Numbered from the stretch's first letter, positions 25,035 through 37,098 are shown. The stretch is 64,000 nt of DNA from Liolophura sinensis (GCF_032854445.1 NC_088299.1:5185001-5249000), one strand, 5' to 3'. A program made the numbers and translations. The notes: generated by a model not told the origin, from the letters alone.

Positions 25035-25100
<66 letters not shown>
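25035..25100. repeat. (TA)n microsatellite
   Basis: A pure TA tract directly downstream of the PLE 3' region. It may have been the insertion target or have grown from the element's tail. The frame at 25,010-25,207 is an artefact of it. Confidence 0.98.
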
Positions 25101-25103
<3 letters not shown>

Positions 25104-25639
25104 GCTTACAACATCGACTTATATTAACATTCTACCTTGAGCTTGACAGTCCCCAGAAATTAGTTCTTCTTGATGTCCTAAAAAGAAGTAAGTTGAAATT
25201 CTCCTGAAATCTCTGAACATCAATACACTTACAACCACCCCTGTATCCAACACATAAAGCCACAGGACAAAGGACTTACCCCACCACCTCGAACATTCGC
25301 TGGGCAGAACACTCGAACATTCGACTGGCTAGACTACGCTTACTCGATGAAATCTACAAACGTTGTATCCGTACAGTGGACAAGCGCCATATTTAATAGG
25401 GTTGGTTTAAAACGACTGATCATAATGCCCACTTAAATAAAACGTCCAGCCTTTACAACGACTGGGATTCGCCATATTGGAATATTTGTGAATATAGACT
25501 ATTCCGACATTCGTTGTGAGCCACAGATTGATTATTAAACCCCTTTAGTCACCTTTAAGAGTTCCCTTTGTGCAACGTGGCGCTACTTAAACAACAATCC
25601 TTTAAATTTATTTTTGGCGGCTTTTTTCTACAAATCCAA
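25101..25639. other. Stretch with no recognised feature
   Basis: Unassigned sequence between the PLE remnant and unit U copy 6. No gene was recognised. Confidence 0.5.
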
Positions 25640-27290
25640 TATTGTTTAATGCACACATTTATATTTTGTTTTTTTTTCCCCATTTATAAACACTTTTTGT
25701 CATAAAATGTGAAGAAAAGAAACTGAAATAAAAACTTTTTGAGAAAACTTGACATTAGTAAATACATTCGCCGGAATTTATTAAAACCCGAGGCATTCTT
25801 TTCAATAAATCAAGGGACAGGCTATTTGATCAATCCAAGAATAAATTGGAATACGTTTGACCGGATAGAATTCCGATTACGTCTGCTTGAGTGATAGCAG
25901 GTGGGAGACGTTCAAAGAATAAGCAATATTTCCGCTCCGAGACATTTTAGGAATTATCAACACTATCTACCAAAGGGTGTTTGCCAAAGACAAAGAAAAA
26001 AGTTTATCTTAACCTCATTTTCTTGTAAATCACCCAAGGTCAGTCTATCTACTAAAGGTTACTATGCCGCAATCCTCTTATCTAACTTTAGTTTCCTTTC
26101 GTTGTTGTACTTTTATGGATTTTATCATTCGTTTTACTTAGTGTCGTCACTTATCGTAATTGGTTACCTTTCATACCGGTTGGCCACTTTTCTGCAGTTT
26201 TATACATGTATCTCTACTGTCTAACCAGTTTGCCCACAAATTGTCATCGCAATTTTAGGAATGAACAAAAGACTACAGAGTTTTGGGCTGAACTTTAGGC
26301 GGGAAAAAACCTGACAAGTTGCCAGGTAATTATAATAATCAGCTTTAATTTTTTTTTTTGGTGTTTTTTTGGGGGGAATCTGTTCACAGAATACGTAGTT
26401 GTCTCTAGTAGCCTTCAGTGTTATTAACAAATTGCTCTATGCCATGTCAACCTAAGTTTGACATAAACGTTGCACCACAAAACACAGTTAAAAGTCAAAT
26501 ATTGTACATGTACAACGGTAAAGCAGGCCTATGATTCGGGGTAATCCGGATTGCATTTAAAAATCGATTTCTGCGTTATTAGATGTTCACTAGCACCGAT
26601 GGAGCAGCATATTCCAGCATTGCCATAACGAATGAAATCATAGTTGATCTGCTTCAGTAACAGTTGGGTGTAATTGCGTTGCTGTGTATCAAGGCCTCTG
26701 CAAAACGAGGAACAGCAAGAGACAGAATTACGTTACACTTACGTGATTTCCGCAATATTCATTCATTTGTTTAAATTATATGCTTTATATACTCCAGCTG
26801 AAGGAGAACGGGATTGGAGAGAGCTGTAAAAACCTCCCCTTTCCCGTTGATCTTGTTCAATACAACCCGCCAACAAAGTCTTTGTACGACATCTTCAACC
26901 GTGCATTATTATTCTTACTGACTTTTCTTGCAAATGACATTTACTATAAAAAGAAAGGGTTGAATGATGTATTTGCGATTACTAGCTTGAGACAATCTTG
27001 ATTACATAACCCTTTGATAGAATCCATAAAATCAAAGTATCTGTGAGTTTACATGCACGGTGATGCTAACCAGATAAACACTGGACAACTCCACTTTATT
27101 TGCGACAATAACAAGACTAAAATGAAATGAGCAGTTCTATCTGAGAAAAGTTGTGTCCTTCCTTGTGTTGATCAATAATATAAACCTGTTCAGTAATAAT
27201 TTGTTAAAGTAATATCGGTTCGTGAGTTAATATACTTATTTTATCTTATCCTATCTTCTGTGCACTTACTTAGTCTAGGTTTCATAGTAA
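25640..27290 (+). repeat. Repeat unit U, copy 6
   Basis: The left block at 25,640-25,860 matches 28,330-28,560 and the minus strand at 2,230-2,420 ('gagaaaacttgacattag', 'attaaaacccgagg'). The middle is at 25,900-26,060, and 'ggtaatccggattgcattta' at 26,538. The 3' block is at 26,560-27,290 ('ctagcaccgatggagcagca', 'tagaatccataaaatcaa'). The frames at 25,901-26,224 and 26,780-27,001 are not conserved in the other copies. Confidence 0.7.
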
Positions 27291-27653
27291 CATAAAACGA
27301 TACAAGATATAAACTTGATATACGTGCGATATATTTTTAGTAATGTTTATTGGCAAGGAAATGTACTGCCTGGCACGGATATACGTACTTTTGAATTACA
27401 CATAATCGACTTCAGCCTTTTGGAAAACCTTTTTTGGATATTTTTTAGAACTGGGTTTCCATAGAGTAGTTCATCTTTTATTTCTGTCTTTTGTTTTGCA
27501 ATATTTAAAAATTTTCGAGGTATACCTGTATAATTTAGTAGTGTTTAGAGATAAATTACAAGTTGGGTTGCCGTTATGACTTTTGGTAATTCAATGGGAA
27601 TGAGCGTATACAAGATGTAAAAAGTATTGATATAATGGTTTTGGGGGCCCCTG

Positions 27654-27934
27654 TGGCCGAGGTGGTTAGCGTACCAGCGCGGCACTATTACCCAGGAACC
27701 TCTCACCAATGCGGTCGCTCTGAGTTCAAGTCCAGTTCATGCTGAGTTTCTATCCGGTCGTAGTTATACTTGAGAAGGTCTGGCACAACCTTCGGATGGT
27801 CATGGGTTTCCCCTGGGGCCTGTCCGGTTTCCTCCCACCATAATGCCGGTCGTCGTCGTATAAGTGAAATATTCTTGAGTACTGCGTAAAACATCAATCA
27901 AATAAATAAATAGATAAATAACTAAATAAATAAA
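27654..27934 (+). mobile_element. SINE type A, full-length copy
   Basis: A complete copy. The tRNA-like head has an A box ('ggccgaggtggttagcg') at 27,656-27,672 and a B box ('gagttcaagtcca') at 27,721-27,733. The body follows, then the hallmark end and a long AAATA/AGATA tail. It lies just upstream of unit U copy 7. A 64-codon minus frame is a shadow. Confidence 0.9.
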
Positions 27935-27999
27935 TTCGTTTTCACGAAGGTTTCCTCCTGTGTTTCTTTATAATGTCCATGTTTAGGAAAGAGGTTGAT

Positions 28000-30160
28000 C
28001 TAGGTGAGGACATCGTATGTGGTAATCGGGAAAGAGGGCTGAAAATGTATTCCCTTTTCACCAAATCAGACTTGGTAGCTGAGTCCTATAGGACTGACTA
28101 AAATCACCGACCTTGACCTCAGATTCATTTAAAAAGCCTTCACAAGAAGTGAGCTATACTCAGCCAACAGATTACTCCATCTAGATCAATCTGACATTTT
28201 GTTTTCTTAATCAAGGCAACCTTGGATTGATTGTTCAGCATTCTCAATCGTCTGTAAAGATGATTTTTAATCAAGCTGTAACTGTTTGAAGAAAAAATGT
28301 ACTGTAATTTATTTTGTGGAGGCTAAATATGGAAATGCAATACCGTTTTAGGCACACATTGTTAATTTGTTCTTCCTCGGTATTAATATTTTGTCAAAGA
28401 CGGAATTTAAATTTGCTTAGAAAACTTGCCAGGGGTGATTAAATTCATCTTTAGTTATTAAAGCCCGAGGGCTTAGTTCCAATAAAGCAAGAGCTTGTTT
28501 GTTTGAGCGATTCAGCATAAAATTAATTGCATTACGTGTGGTTGCACAGAAGGAATTTCCACTACTGCGTTTACATGAATGAGCAATATTTTCTCAGGCA
28601 TTTTTTTCAAACATTTTACCCAAACTAAATTTTTCGGGTAAAGAGATGTCTATTATGTAAGATGGCATAATATAGAAACATAGCAGGAAAAAGAACAAAA
28701 CCAGACTAGTGCAGACGGGGTGATAATTGGCAAATTGATCACAGGTACATGTAACAGGTGAAATATGGCAATTTACTTTACCCAGGGTTTTATTCTAACT
28801 GTTTATGTACATGCTTAAATAGTACCAAGTTGTCGTCTCTTATGTTATGTTTGTCATATCAGATTTGATCCCGACAATGTAAAATGTAATATTCATTAGC
28901 ACATTGCTGAACAGTTACCAATATCCACCAGAGTGTTCGCAATCGATATCTAAACGATTTAAAACCGCTTAAAAAGTTTGGGCAATAAAGTATCTTTTGA
29001 CGACATTCGCTTAATTTTGCCCTGACTTATGTACTTAAAGATTTGAAACTAGCATGTCAAACAGTGGTTTCTTTGCTTGGCGCAAAGAAAAAAAAATGGC
29101 TGGTCGGCACGATTAACTGCTTATCGTTTGTAGCTGCATAAACTATACGTTTCGTCGTGTGTCCAAACTATCAAATGTAATCGTTAAAACGTATATGGGC
29201 AATCAGATGTACGCACAATTTGACAGTCAGAAAAGATAATTGACTGTCATTTATTGTACATTTTTATTCCTTCTCAAACCTTCAGTTGCATTCGTGTTTG
29301 GTCAATGCTTCGACCAAACTGTCTACTGTCAACAAGATTACCGGCTTATTACATTTCACACGACCACTGCATCACAAAGAACAATAGTGCATGTAGATAT
29401 ACAGCGCCATTGATTCAGGTTGTTCTCGCTTACACCATAGCTCCGCTCCTGAATAATTCAATTTTAAACAGAACCATAGCAACAACATATTTCGACATTA
29501 TTATTAAGAATGAAACCATAGTAGGTCTGCTTCAGCAACAGCTGGTTGGAATTAACAGCATGGCTGCGTGGCAAACTCTCGGCAAGACGAGGAGCAGGAA
29601 GGGACAAAATTACATGACATTTTATAGCTTCCGCAATATCCGTTGACTTTTTAAGTGATGTGTGTTTTGCCCACATAAAATCATAGCCGTGGGATGAGGG
29701 CATAACTGTGGGAAGCCGATAATACCTGGGCTATCCCGATGATCGTTGTTTGATACAAAGCTGGCGCCTACAAAACAACGTATCAGCAATTGCGCGTTGT
29801 TTTTGTTACGGTCGTTTTACCATTGACCTTTATCCTAAAATTATGAGCTTAAATGCAGGATTGTGATTACAAGCTTGAGGCAACCAGTGCTACATAACCT
29901 TGTAAAAGAGTCAATAAAAACCAAAGTAGTGGAAAATCCAGGACAATGTTTATTACATAAATCACGGCAACAACATCAGAAGCTATTACTCCAACCCATA
30001 ACTCTGTGTTACCAAACTTCATTTGCTCGCCAAATTATGCTCTGGTATTAATCGAATACTGTCAGTAACTACAGGTAAAATCGAATCAGCTATCCTATCT
30101 GTGAAAAGGGTTGACATATATCAGCATGATCATATGTTTTCCCTTGGTTTCCACAATAAC
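28000..30160 (+). repeat. Repeat unit U, copy 7
   Basis: The left block at 28,000-28,230 matches 12,700-12,990 ('gactaaaatcaccgaccttg'). The middle is at 28,330-28,620 ('tattaaagcccgagggctta'), followed by a block at 28,640-28,840 shared with 35,130-35,320. The 3' block is at 29,470-30,150 ('atgaaaccatagtaggtctg', 'aagcttgaggcaaccagtgc'). It is the longest plus-strand copy without a tandem expansion. A 130-codon plus frame at 29,254-29,646 and the 79-codon minus frame opposite it are not conserved in the sister copies and are rejected as genes. Confidence 0.7.
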
Positions 30161-30179
30161 TCAGGAGCACTTCCTTTAG

Positions 30180-30323
30180 GGTCGCAGATAAGAAGGTCTG
30201 GCATCACCCTGCGGATGCTCGTCGATTTACCCCAAGCAAGCCGTTTCTTCCCATTATCATGTTGCCCGACGTCGTACATGTATCTTGAGTACGGCTTAAA
30301 AAAAATTAAATAAATAAATAAAA
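30180..30323 (+). mobile_element. SINE type A, 5'-truncated, diverged
   Basis: Begins 'gtcgcagataagaaggtctg' and keeps 'cgacgtcgtacatgtatctt' and the hallmark end in altered form ('gagtacggcttaaaaaa') before the AAATA tail. It sits at the 3' edge of unit U copy 7. Confidence 0.75.
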
Positions 30324-31171
30324 CAAAATAATTTTCGTTTCATAGTAATATAGATTGAAAGGGATTTAAACTTAGGATTCGTCCGCTGTAGTTCACGCCA
30401 ATCAACGTCAACAGATCATACAAAATGGTACTGTTAGGCAAATATTACCAGTGTCCAGGATTCCTCTGCATTCTGATTCCTAACCCTCACAGTTGGTTCC
30501 ACTTGATCAGTACGTGCAGGACAGAAAAGCATCCGTGTGTGCTACATTAAGATATTGCTTTAAGCCACAGATGAAATCCTATACATCCTAAACTGCGACA
30601 CCCATACACTAAAAAAAAAAAATCCATATGTTTCACGTAGTAGTGACGTCAGGTGCTGAGATGAACGTACACTTTCACCTGGTGTCACAATGAACTTTTC
30701 TTGCTTATTTTAAGATTACTCACATTTTGGCTTTCTCATGAAGTAACTTGGCTCGAATTGACTGGGTATAAAATAATCAACATGCACCGAACTAACACAG
30801 ATATGTTCTGTAAACTTTCACCTATATATAGGGGGTTTCCTACCATTTTTATGCCTAGATCATCGTCTGGCATCGCTGCACAAATGAAAACGAATGTGTA
30901 TCTCTGGCTTTATGTTCTGTTATATAATGGTTTCTTGCATTTTCCCAATTGTTTTGGTTCTTTTTTTTCAAAACTTTTTTTCATCGGTATGACCTCTGCC
31001 CTTTGTAACAGTCCTGACCTGACCTAAATCTGCAGTACGTTGAATCCGTTATATTTGGATTTGGAGCAGGGAACATTTAAGGTATATCTTACCAAACTGG
31101 GATTTTCCCGTCCTGAAATTATTTTCGGGCGTAAGCTGTGTGGTCTATCGTCGATCCTTGCCTTTCAATAT
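30324..31171. other. Stretch with no recognised feature
   Basis: No gene was recognised. A 108-codon plus frame at 30,701-31,027 is the longest here. It is rich in phenylalanine and leucine with no visible motif, and I do not support it. Confidence 0.5.
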
Positions 31172-32189
31172 TGTTATGTATGACTATTTAATGTTTTCAT
31201 GTACTGTTAGTCTGCGGACCTTGGTGTTATATGTTATAAGCATAACAGGCCCTGTTATATATGTACAGCGCGAACCTGGCCGAAAGCACCGTGTTCAATG
31301 CTCTGTTTATTTAACTGGCTGTTCATTGGCTGTTAATTCTGTGTGTCTAAGAATAGTTGAATCCACCTGGACCGTATATAAGCCGTGTTTTCTGTGCAGA
31401 GTGGATGTATTTTTGCTGCATCCACTGGGAGCCAGGAGAGTGTGAGACGCTCTCGTATCGAGTCCATTATTTTGATATGAGCTGGTGATGCCAGTTTCAT
31501 TTGGGAGGACAGATTTTTATGCCGACACCGTTTGTGTACCACAGTAGTACTGATGTCTGGTTTATGTGAATTTCTGCGGAAGTCACGTTTATTGGTGTTC
31601 GGATCTTTATTATGATTATACAGTGTGGACTGTGTAATTTGTTTAACACGCTGACCTCACCTGACCGACTAGGTCGTCAAGGACTCTAAACTGAAGTTTT
31701 CAGTTTTGGCAAAGGACGTTCGTTCTGCCACAAGGTGACATTACTCTACGTCTCTGAACGGCTCGTTTGTGAGCTTCTGCGGGAGCTGTGACTGATCTAA
31801 AGTGGATTATACCTCCATGCCTGTATTTACCCTGTGTTGTGCTCTGCGGGTGTGACGTCATTCAAAGGCTTGACTGTTCCAGTTCTGTGTAACCTGTGTA
31901 CTGTGTTCGTGTTCGCTATCCTAGCGAAGTACCTGTCTAGGACAATTTGTGACTTGTGTGAATTGTGTGTTTATCCCATGGTCTTTACGTTGGATTTCCT
32001 GGAATACATTCCTTGGGATGCAAAGGTGAACTGGAAACTTGTAAAGACCGGTAATACTGATGTGTATGTTGTTGTTGTTGTTGAACTGTCTGTAAAACTG
32101 TACGTCTCATTTTATATATAAAGCATTGTTTACATTGTAATATTGAGTCACTGAGTCTGTTTTCTGTTGCCGTTTTCAATACCGTAACA
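31172..32189 (+). mobile_element. Solo LTR, family 1, copy 1
   Basis: A 1,018-bp block bounded by the LTR-type ends TGTTA...TAACA and flanked on both sides by ATAT, a 4-bp target duplication. A near-identical block lies at 57,823-58,822. It contains a TATATAA box (31,375-31,381), a GTT triplet run near 32,067, and 'tttatatataaagcattg' near the end, as expected of the promoter and 3' region of an LTR. No primer-binding site, gag or pol sequence adjoins it, so it is a solo LTR left by recombination. Four-base ATAT/TATA duplications are known for some Ty3/gypsy elements such as Drosophila 297 and 17.6, so a gypsy-type origin is likely but inferred. Frames of about 100 codons (31,140-31,445; 31,834-32,121; and minus strand) are LTR shadows. 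Confidence 0.85.
31375..31381 (+). promoter_or_regulatory. TATA box of the LTR promoter
   Basis: TATATAA about 200 bases inside the LTR, conserved at 58,024-58,030 in the other copy. It is a plausible pol II promoter element of the retrotransposon. The start site is not determined. Confidence 0.45.
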
Positions 32190-32683
32190 ATATGAACAGC
32201 TAGAATAAAACTCTTAACTGAGGTAAATTGACTGTTACCTCTAGCCATTTGCGCTGTCGTCGCTGCTCTGGCTTTAGGCAATTTGCAGTCGTCTTTCTAG
32301 ATTTAAAATGACGTTTTGTGAGCATAATCCATGCATTGTTAAAGAAATATTGCGAAATGGTTTTGAAAGCATTGTATTGATAGGAAAAAGTATCCCATTT
32401 TTGTTCAGAATCACTTCATTTGAAAATTTTTAGGTTTCAGTTACGGTCATTTTCGAATGAACAGTTCATAGATCCGAAGAGAAGTAATATAGTTGCACCA
32501 ACAGTTGGCCAGTAGAAGGCATGAATTCGTATTGACTAAATACAGGTATTTCTTCTGTTCTCCTTTACACTTTCTATGTTTGAATTAGGTGATGAAGCGA
32601 GTTAGTGTATTTTACTTAAATGCGACGCAAGTAGATGTCGTCGCACCTGTGTCATGTATATAGACATAGAGGATATACACTGA
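32190..32683. other. Stretch with no recognised feature
   Basis: Nothing recognised between the solo LTR and the palindromic element. Confidence 0.5.
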
Positions 32684-32802
32684 GTGACCCATTATATCAA
32701 TTTTATTAAACAAGTGGTGTAATCTTCATTTATTCCAAGCCTTTGGCGAGAAACAAAGGAGAATTACATCACGAATTTAATAAACTTGATATAATGGGTC
32801 AC
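32684..32802. mobile_element. Palindromic MITE-like element
   Basis: A 119-bp fold-back. The ends 'gtgacccattatatcaa' and 'ttgatataatgggtcac' are perfect inverted repeats of 17 bases, and the arms continue complementary with mismatches ('ttattaaacaa', 'gtgtaat' against 'attacatcac'). The central loop holds 'ccaagcctttggcgag'. There is no coding capacity. The bases beside both ends read 'ga', too short to prove a target duplication. It is most simply a tiny non-autonomous DNA transposon. No second copy is visible in the window. Confidence 0.7.
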
Positions 32803-33942
32803 GAATTGCATATTCTATTTATCCCATAATTTATTTTGAACGGTTTTAGGTGGTTTATGAAACGTCTATTTGTTTTGACACTATGTAAATGACATGCCTA
32901 CTGACATTTGTATATGTGAAACGGTTGGAGCCGAACCACACATTTAAGTAAATATAGTTGTGGAAAACATTGAAGAAATCTGTGAAAAACATAACACTGT
33001 CTATTAGTGTGCTATAGGACGAAGAAGTTTGATTTTTTTTTTCTCGAAAATATCAACATTCATAACTGCTCATTTATCGAAACACTTGACTCTAAAACTG
33101 TGACCTAAATCTAGGTCATATCTCTATAACGTCACGCGATGACTTGCAGGGTGCGAGGGAGCGGTGATTTCGAAAATCATACGGAACGAAATATCCAAAT
33201 ATTGACTGTTAAGGCGAACAAACTTATTAGCTGGTTTTCTTAACCATCATGGAAATTGGAGAATACAACCAAACAGTGTCTACGATGTTTCAAAGGACTT
33301 GATTTTGGTTCTGTTTTGGACTCTCCGTGTTATGGTAGACGTGATGTTGAATCAAATGTTTACAGTGAGACCAATTATCGTGTTCGCTGTGGCAAATAAA
33401 ATGAACTAGATCTAAGAATAATCTTGAGGTACATCAGTTGCAAATCAGTTCATACACGCGAGATAAATCTTTATTGCTCTACAAAGTGGTAAGTTAAGTT
33501 TGTTGGTTTTTTAATTTCGTGAAAATCGGATACCGAGGCATGCTGCTGTCGTTGACGGTTGAACTTGAGTTCACCGTTTGTGGGTACAGGTACTTTGTTA
33601 GGCTAACAACGTCAATCGCTTCATTTCCTTTTACCAACCTTTGTAATTTGTCACATTTCATGAAGATAAATTTTATGCCTCTCCAGTGTCCGAAACGCTT
33701 AACCGTTTGGTACCGAGAAACTGCAGTCCCGGTGAAATAAGGGCTCGCCATCCTGGCTTCTTTTTCCCCATTGCAACAAACAATAGAAGTTGTCTCGTCT
33801 GCAGTTGTTCATTGGGTAAACTTGTTATTGAAAGTTCAGGTTACCAATCAAAAGTCTGGGTTATTTATAAAATGCGTCGAGTATTGAGAATTTATATTAT
33901 GGGATAAATATATATACATATATGCTGCCTTCCTTAAAACAC
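32803..33942. other. Stretch with no recognised gene
   Basis: Unassigned sequence. Plus and minus frames of 73-85 codons overlap at 33,494-33,907. A strong splice-donor-like 'gtggtaagtt' occurs at 33,487, but I see no matching acceptor or coding segment. Confidence 0.45.
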
Positions 33943-34152
33943 GGGGCCTCCATGGCTCAGTTGATTAGCGCGCTAGCACAGCGTACTGACCCAGTAGTCT
34001 CTCACCAATGCGGTCGCTGTGAGTTCAAGTCCAGCTCATGCTGGCTTCCTCTCCGGCGGTAAGTGAGAAGCATGATAATGCTGGCCGCCGTCGTATGAGT
34101 GAAATATTCTTGAGTACGGCGTAAAACCCCAATGAAATAAATAAAAAATAAA
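33943..34152 (+). mobile_element. SINE type A with perfect 12-bp target duplication
   Basis: The head is complete (A box 'tggctcagttgattagcg', B box 'gagttcaagtcca'), then a 70-base internal deletion of the body, then the normal 3' end and tail. It is flanked by identical 12-mers 'tccttaaaacac' at 33,931-33,942 and 34,153-34,164. The duplication fixes both ends of the SINE A family and shows insertion by target-primed reverse transcription with a partner LINE endonuclease. The undamaged duplication marks it as relatively young. Short minus frames here are shadows. Confidence 0.95.
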
Positions 34153-34164
34153 TCCTTAAAACAC

Positions 34165-35129
34165 AGAAATAATTTAAACCTTTTAGCCATTTTTGATATT
34201 CTACCACAGTATTATTTACATCGTGGAAGTGTCATAAAAGTAATTAACCAGGAAAGTTATTCATAAATAAATAAACACGAATATCACTATAGTATGCAAA
34301 ACTCTATACTCATAAATGAGACAAAGTTTTATGCATACTCCAAAGAACGGGGTGCGCCCCTCTCCACGTTTGCTTCACATCTCTGTCACCACTGGAAAAT
34401 TTTGTACAGAAATCTTGAACAACTGTGGTCACGGTCATGAGGAGTTGAATTGATCTACGAGGTATCGATATCTTATGAGAGCTTTACGAAAAACCATGTG
34501 ATGTTTGAACATATTCAAGAGAAAAGAACTGGTTGGTCCTGGTTTCCAAACTTATGTAGCACAATTATGTTATGAGTGCATCTGACGTAGAAAACTTTTA
34601 TAATGAGTTATTTTTACCCTACTGCAATGTTACAATGTTTTATGAGTTATCAGTGTCTTATAAGGTAATTATCATGGGCTCTCCAATTAAGTCCACCCAT
34701 TAAAATGATGGTCAATTAGACAATCGAATAATTAAGCTATTTATTTTAAAAAATGTAAGTAGTTTTACTCTATATCAGTAGTAATAGAATTTGAAATAAA
34801 CCCCGTCTAGCTATAAGCGTTTTTTAGATAAGAGAAGGTAAAATATAAGTAAACAAGGTCCAAAAAAAAATCCTGAACTGGTTTTTACCGTTTTCTTTCC
34901 TTTTTCTGTATCAAAGGCACACATGATTATCGAGTGGTTACAGGCATACATCAAAGGCTCTGTCCCAGTCTGTGGATTTTCCCTTTACGTCACGTGAACT
35001 TCCCTAGGGTATAGAACCAGACAAACATCAACACCTCTGGCGGCATAGTCCGCACCTTTCTTTGCTTAAGAAGACATGACAGTTTCCCGAGGAGGCTTTT
35101 CCGGTATCACGTATTTGCTTATGAAGAAA
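34165..35129. other. Stretch with no recognised feature
   Basis: AT-rich sequence with no gene or repeat partner recognised. Confidence 0.5.
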
Positions 35130-35320
35130 CGCCTTTTTAAAAATTTTAACATCAATGGGTTCGGACCTGGTACATGGAGATGATATAATATAAAAGACTT
35201 GCAACATAGAGAGTAAAACCAGAGCATCGATGTCGTGATTGGCAAATAGTCACACCTAAGCCTAGGATTTTATTCTAACCGTTCTTGTAAATGCCTAAAT
35301 AGAAGCGAAGTACACAACCT
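35130..35320 (+). repeat. Repeat unit U fragment
   Basis: Resembles 28,605-28,840 in unit U copy 7: 'gagatgatataatataaaag' against the matching block, then 'attggcaaat...tcac', and 'gattttattctaac.gtt.(a)tgta.atgc(c/t)taaatag'. The rest of the unit is not recognisable, so this is an isolated or heavily eroded copy. Confidence 0.5.
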
Positions 35321-36361
35321 CTAGCACCATGGCGTCAGAGAATTAGGTAGAAAATGCACTGTTGTCAGTTTCAATTTGGTTACAATGTTGAAAACGGCTT
35401 TAAATCCCTTTAATAAAAGCAAACAAATGGATAGGCGGGTTTAGATAACATCAAAGACCGCTGTTTTATTCCAGTGACGCTTTGTTATTAACACTTTGTC
35501 CAATTAACATTGTTTTGTCGAATTTGGCTCATACTATTGAAGACAAGAATGTGTCAGACTATTCATCCAGAGTTGTCTTATTTTAACAATATTATTATTA
35601 GCGTATTATTTATGTTTTTTGCTAGTGTAGTTATAAATACAAAATGTATGTCAGTAAGGTAATAATTATTAATGAACAGGAGAACATGAAAAAAATGTTC
35701 TAGTCGATAATATACATACAATTGATAATTGCTTTAATAATAAGGCAATGCACTGGTAATTTTTTGCAATTATATATGTATTATCTGAGAACTTTGCTAC
35801 TGCATAAACCGCTTCGGGTCATACCAAACATCTTTTTCCAAAAAAAAAAAAAGAGAATACGAACTGGTTGGATTAAGGTGTAATTAAAACTGAAAGATTA
35901 AGATCGAAAGCCGAATAACTGGCAAAATTACAATAGTGAAATTGCAGTAAATTACTCTGACTGGTATTAGAGCCATTCCGCCAACAGTGTCCTGAATAGC
36001 TTTTCAGTAATAGCATCTTTTCAAACGTCACATTATTTGCAACGGTACAATGGGGCCACGTTATGTGAAAACTCTGGCTTTTAGCCTACCCAACGTGTAA
36101 TTGTAAAGCCTTTGGTTCTGTGTTTGCGTTTGGCATTTGAGGAAACTGTCTGCATTTTAGTGGTCTTTTGATGCAATGCCATGGAAACCAGTGATTCAGT
36201 GGCGCCTTTTTTTCTGATGATCTCCTCGATACTCTCTTTCACATATTATTCCTTATATAAAATCCTTGGATTATCAAAGTCGCAAAGATATTAGTGTTAA
36301 CAAAGCGAATCCAACTGGGTCTTTTATTCCTGAAATGACATGGAACAGCCCATTACCGAAT
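35321..36361. other. Stretch with no recognised feature
   Basis: AT-rich, with an A-run at 35,841-35,852. No gene or clear repeat partner was recognised. Confidence 0.5.
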
Positions 36362-36493
36362 AAAGTCTGACGTGAACATTTCTCTCACCACCCAAGGTGC
36401 GAGTTAAAGTCTGACGTGAACATTTCTCTCACCACCCAAGGTGCGAGTTAAAGTCTGACGTGAACATTTCTCTCACCACCCAAGGTGCGAGTT
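36362..36493. repeat. 44-bp tandem repeat, three units
   Basis: Three head-to-tail 44-bp units begin at 36,362, 36,406 and 36,450 with 'aaagtctgacgtgaacattt'. As far as I can see they are identical, so the expansion is recent. There is no coding context. Confidence 0.97.
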
Positions 36494-36924
36494 AAAGCCC
36501 GGTCGTTGACAAGGAATTTGTACATCCCCCTATCTCTTTTGTAACTGACGCTAGAAGATCACTTCTGTTCCAAGAATGCGAAGGGGCATATCTGTCGATG
36601 GTTTAACCATTTTCTCCAAACACGAAATTCACAGATATGCATCGTGCACTCGAAAACTTATTGAGTATGACGTTTGACAACAAAATAAAAGGCATATATT
36701 AATATATGATTAAATTAAAATCGCTAACACCTTTGTTTGATTGAAACAGGCGTGAACTACTTTTTTTTGCAGCTGTATAAATACACGTCAGTTTTTTTTA
36801 GATCATATTGTTTCTTCACTATTGCCTTCAATTTAAAAAAAATGGATGGAAAGTAGATTTAGCAGACAACAAAGGTGGTAAGAGGTTGACAAATGTAAAA
36901 ACTGTTAAAAGGCCACTTGACACA
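36494..36924. other. Stretch with no recognised feature
   Basis: No gene or repeat partner was recognised. Confidence 0.5.
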
Positions 36925-37098
36925 TCATGTTGGCTTCTGGCCGTTAGCAAGAAGGTCTGACAGCAACCTGCGGATGGTCGTGAGTTTCCCCCGGGATCTG
37001 CCCGGTTTTCTCCCACCGAAATGCCTGCCGCAGTCGTATAAGTGAAATATTCTTGAGTACGGCATAAAACACGAATCGAGTAAATAAGAAAATAAATA
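36925..37098 (+). mobile_element. SINE type A, 5'-truncated copy
   Basis: Begins 'catcatgttggcttctggcc', lacks the tRNA-like head, and ends with the hallmark ('gagtacggcataaaacacga') and a mutated AAATA tail. Two minus frames across it are shadows. Confidence 0.85.

Noticed and set aside
27654-27734. A functional tRNA gene at the SINE A heads
   Set aside because: A and B boxes are present, but the acceptor and anticodon stems do not pair, and the sequence continues into the SINE body without a terminator.
29254-29646. 130-codon plus frame
   Set aside because: It lies in unit U copy 7 and is not preserved in the aligned positions of the other copies.
31140-32281. Frames of 95-108 codons, repeated at 57,827-58,830
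   Set aside because: They lie inside or overlap the duplicated solo LTRs. The frames differ between copies through indels and show no protein domain.
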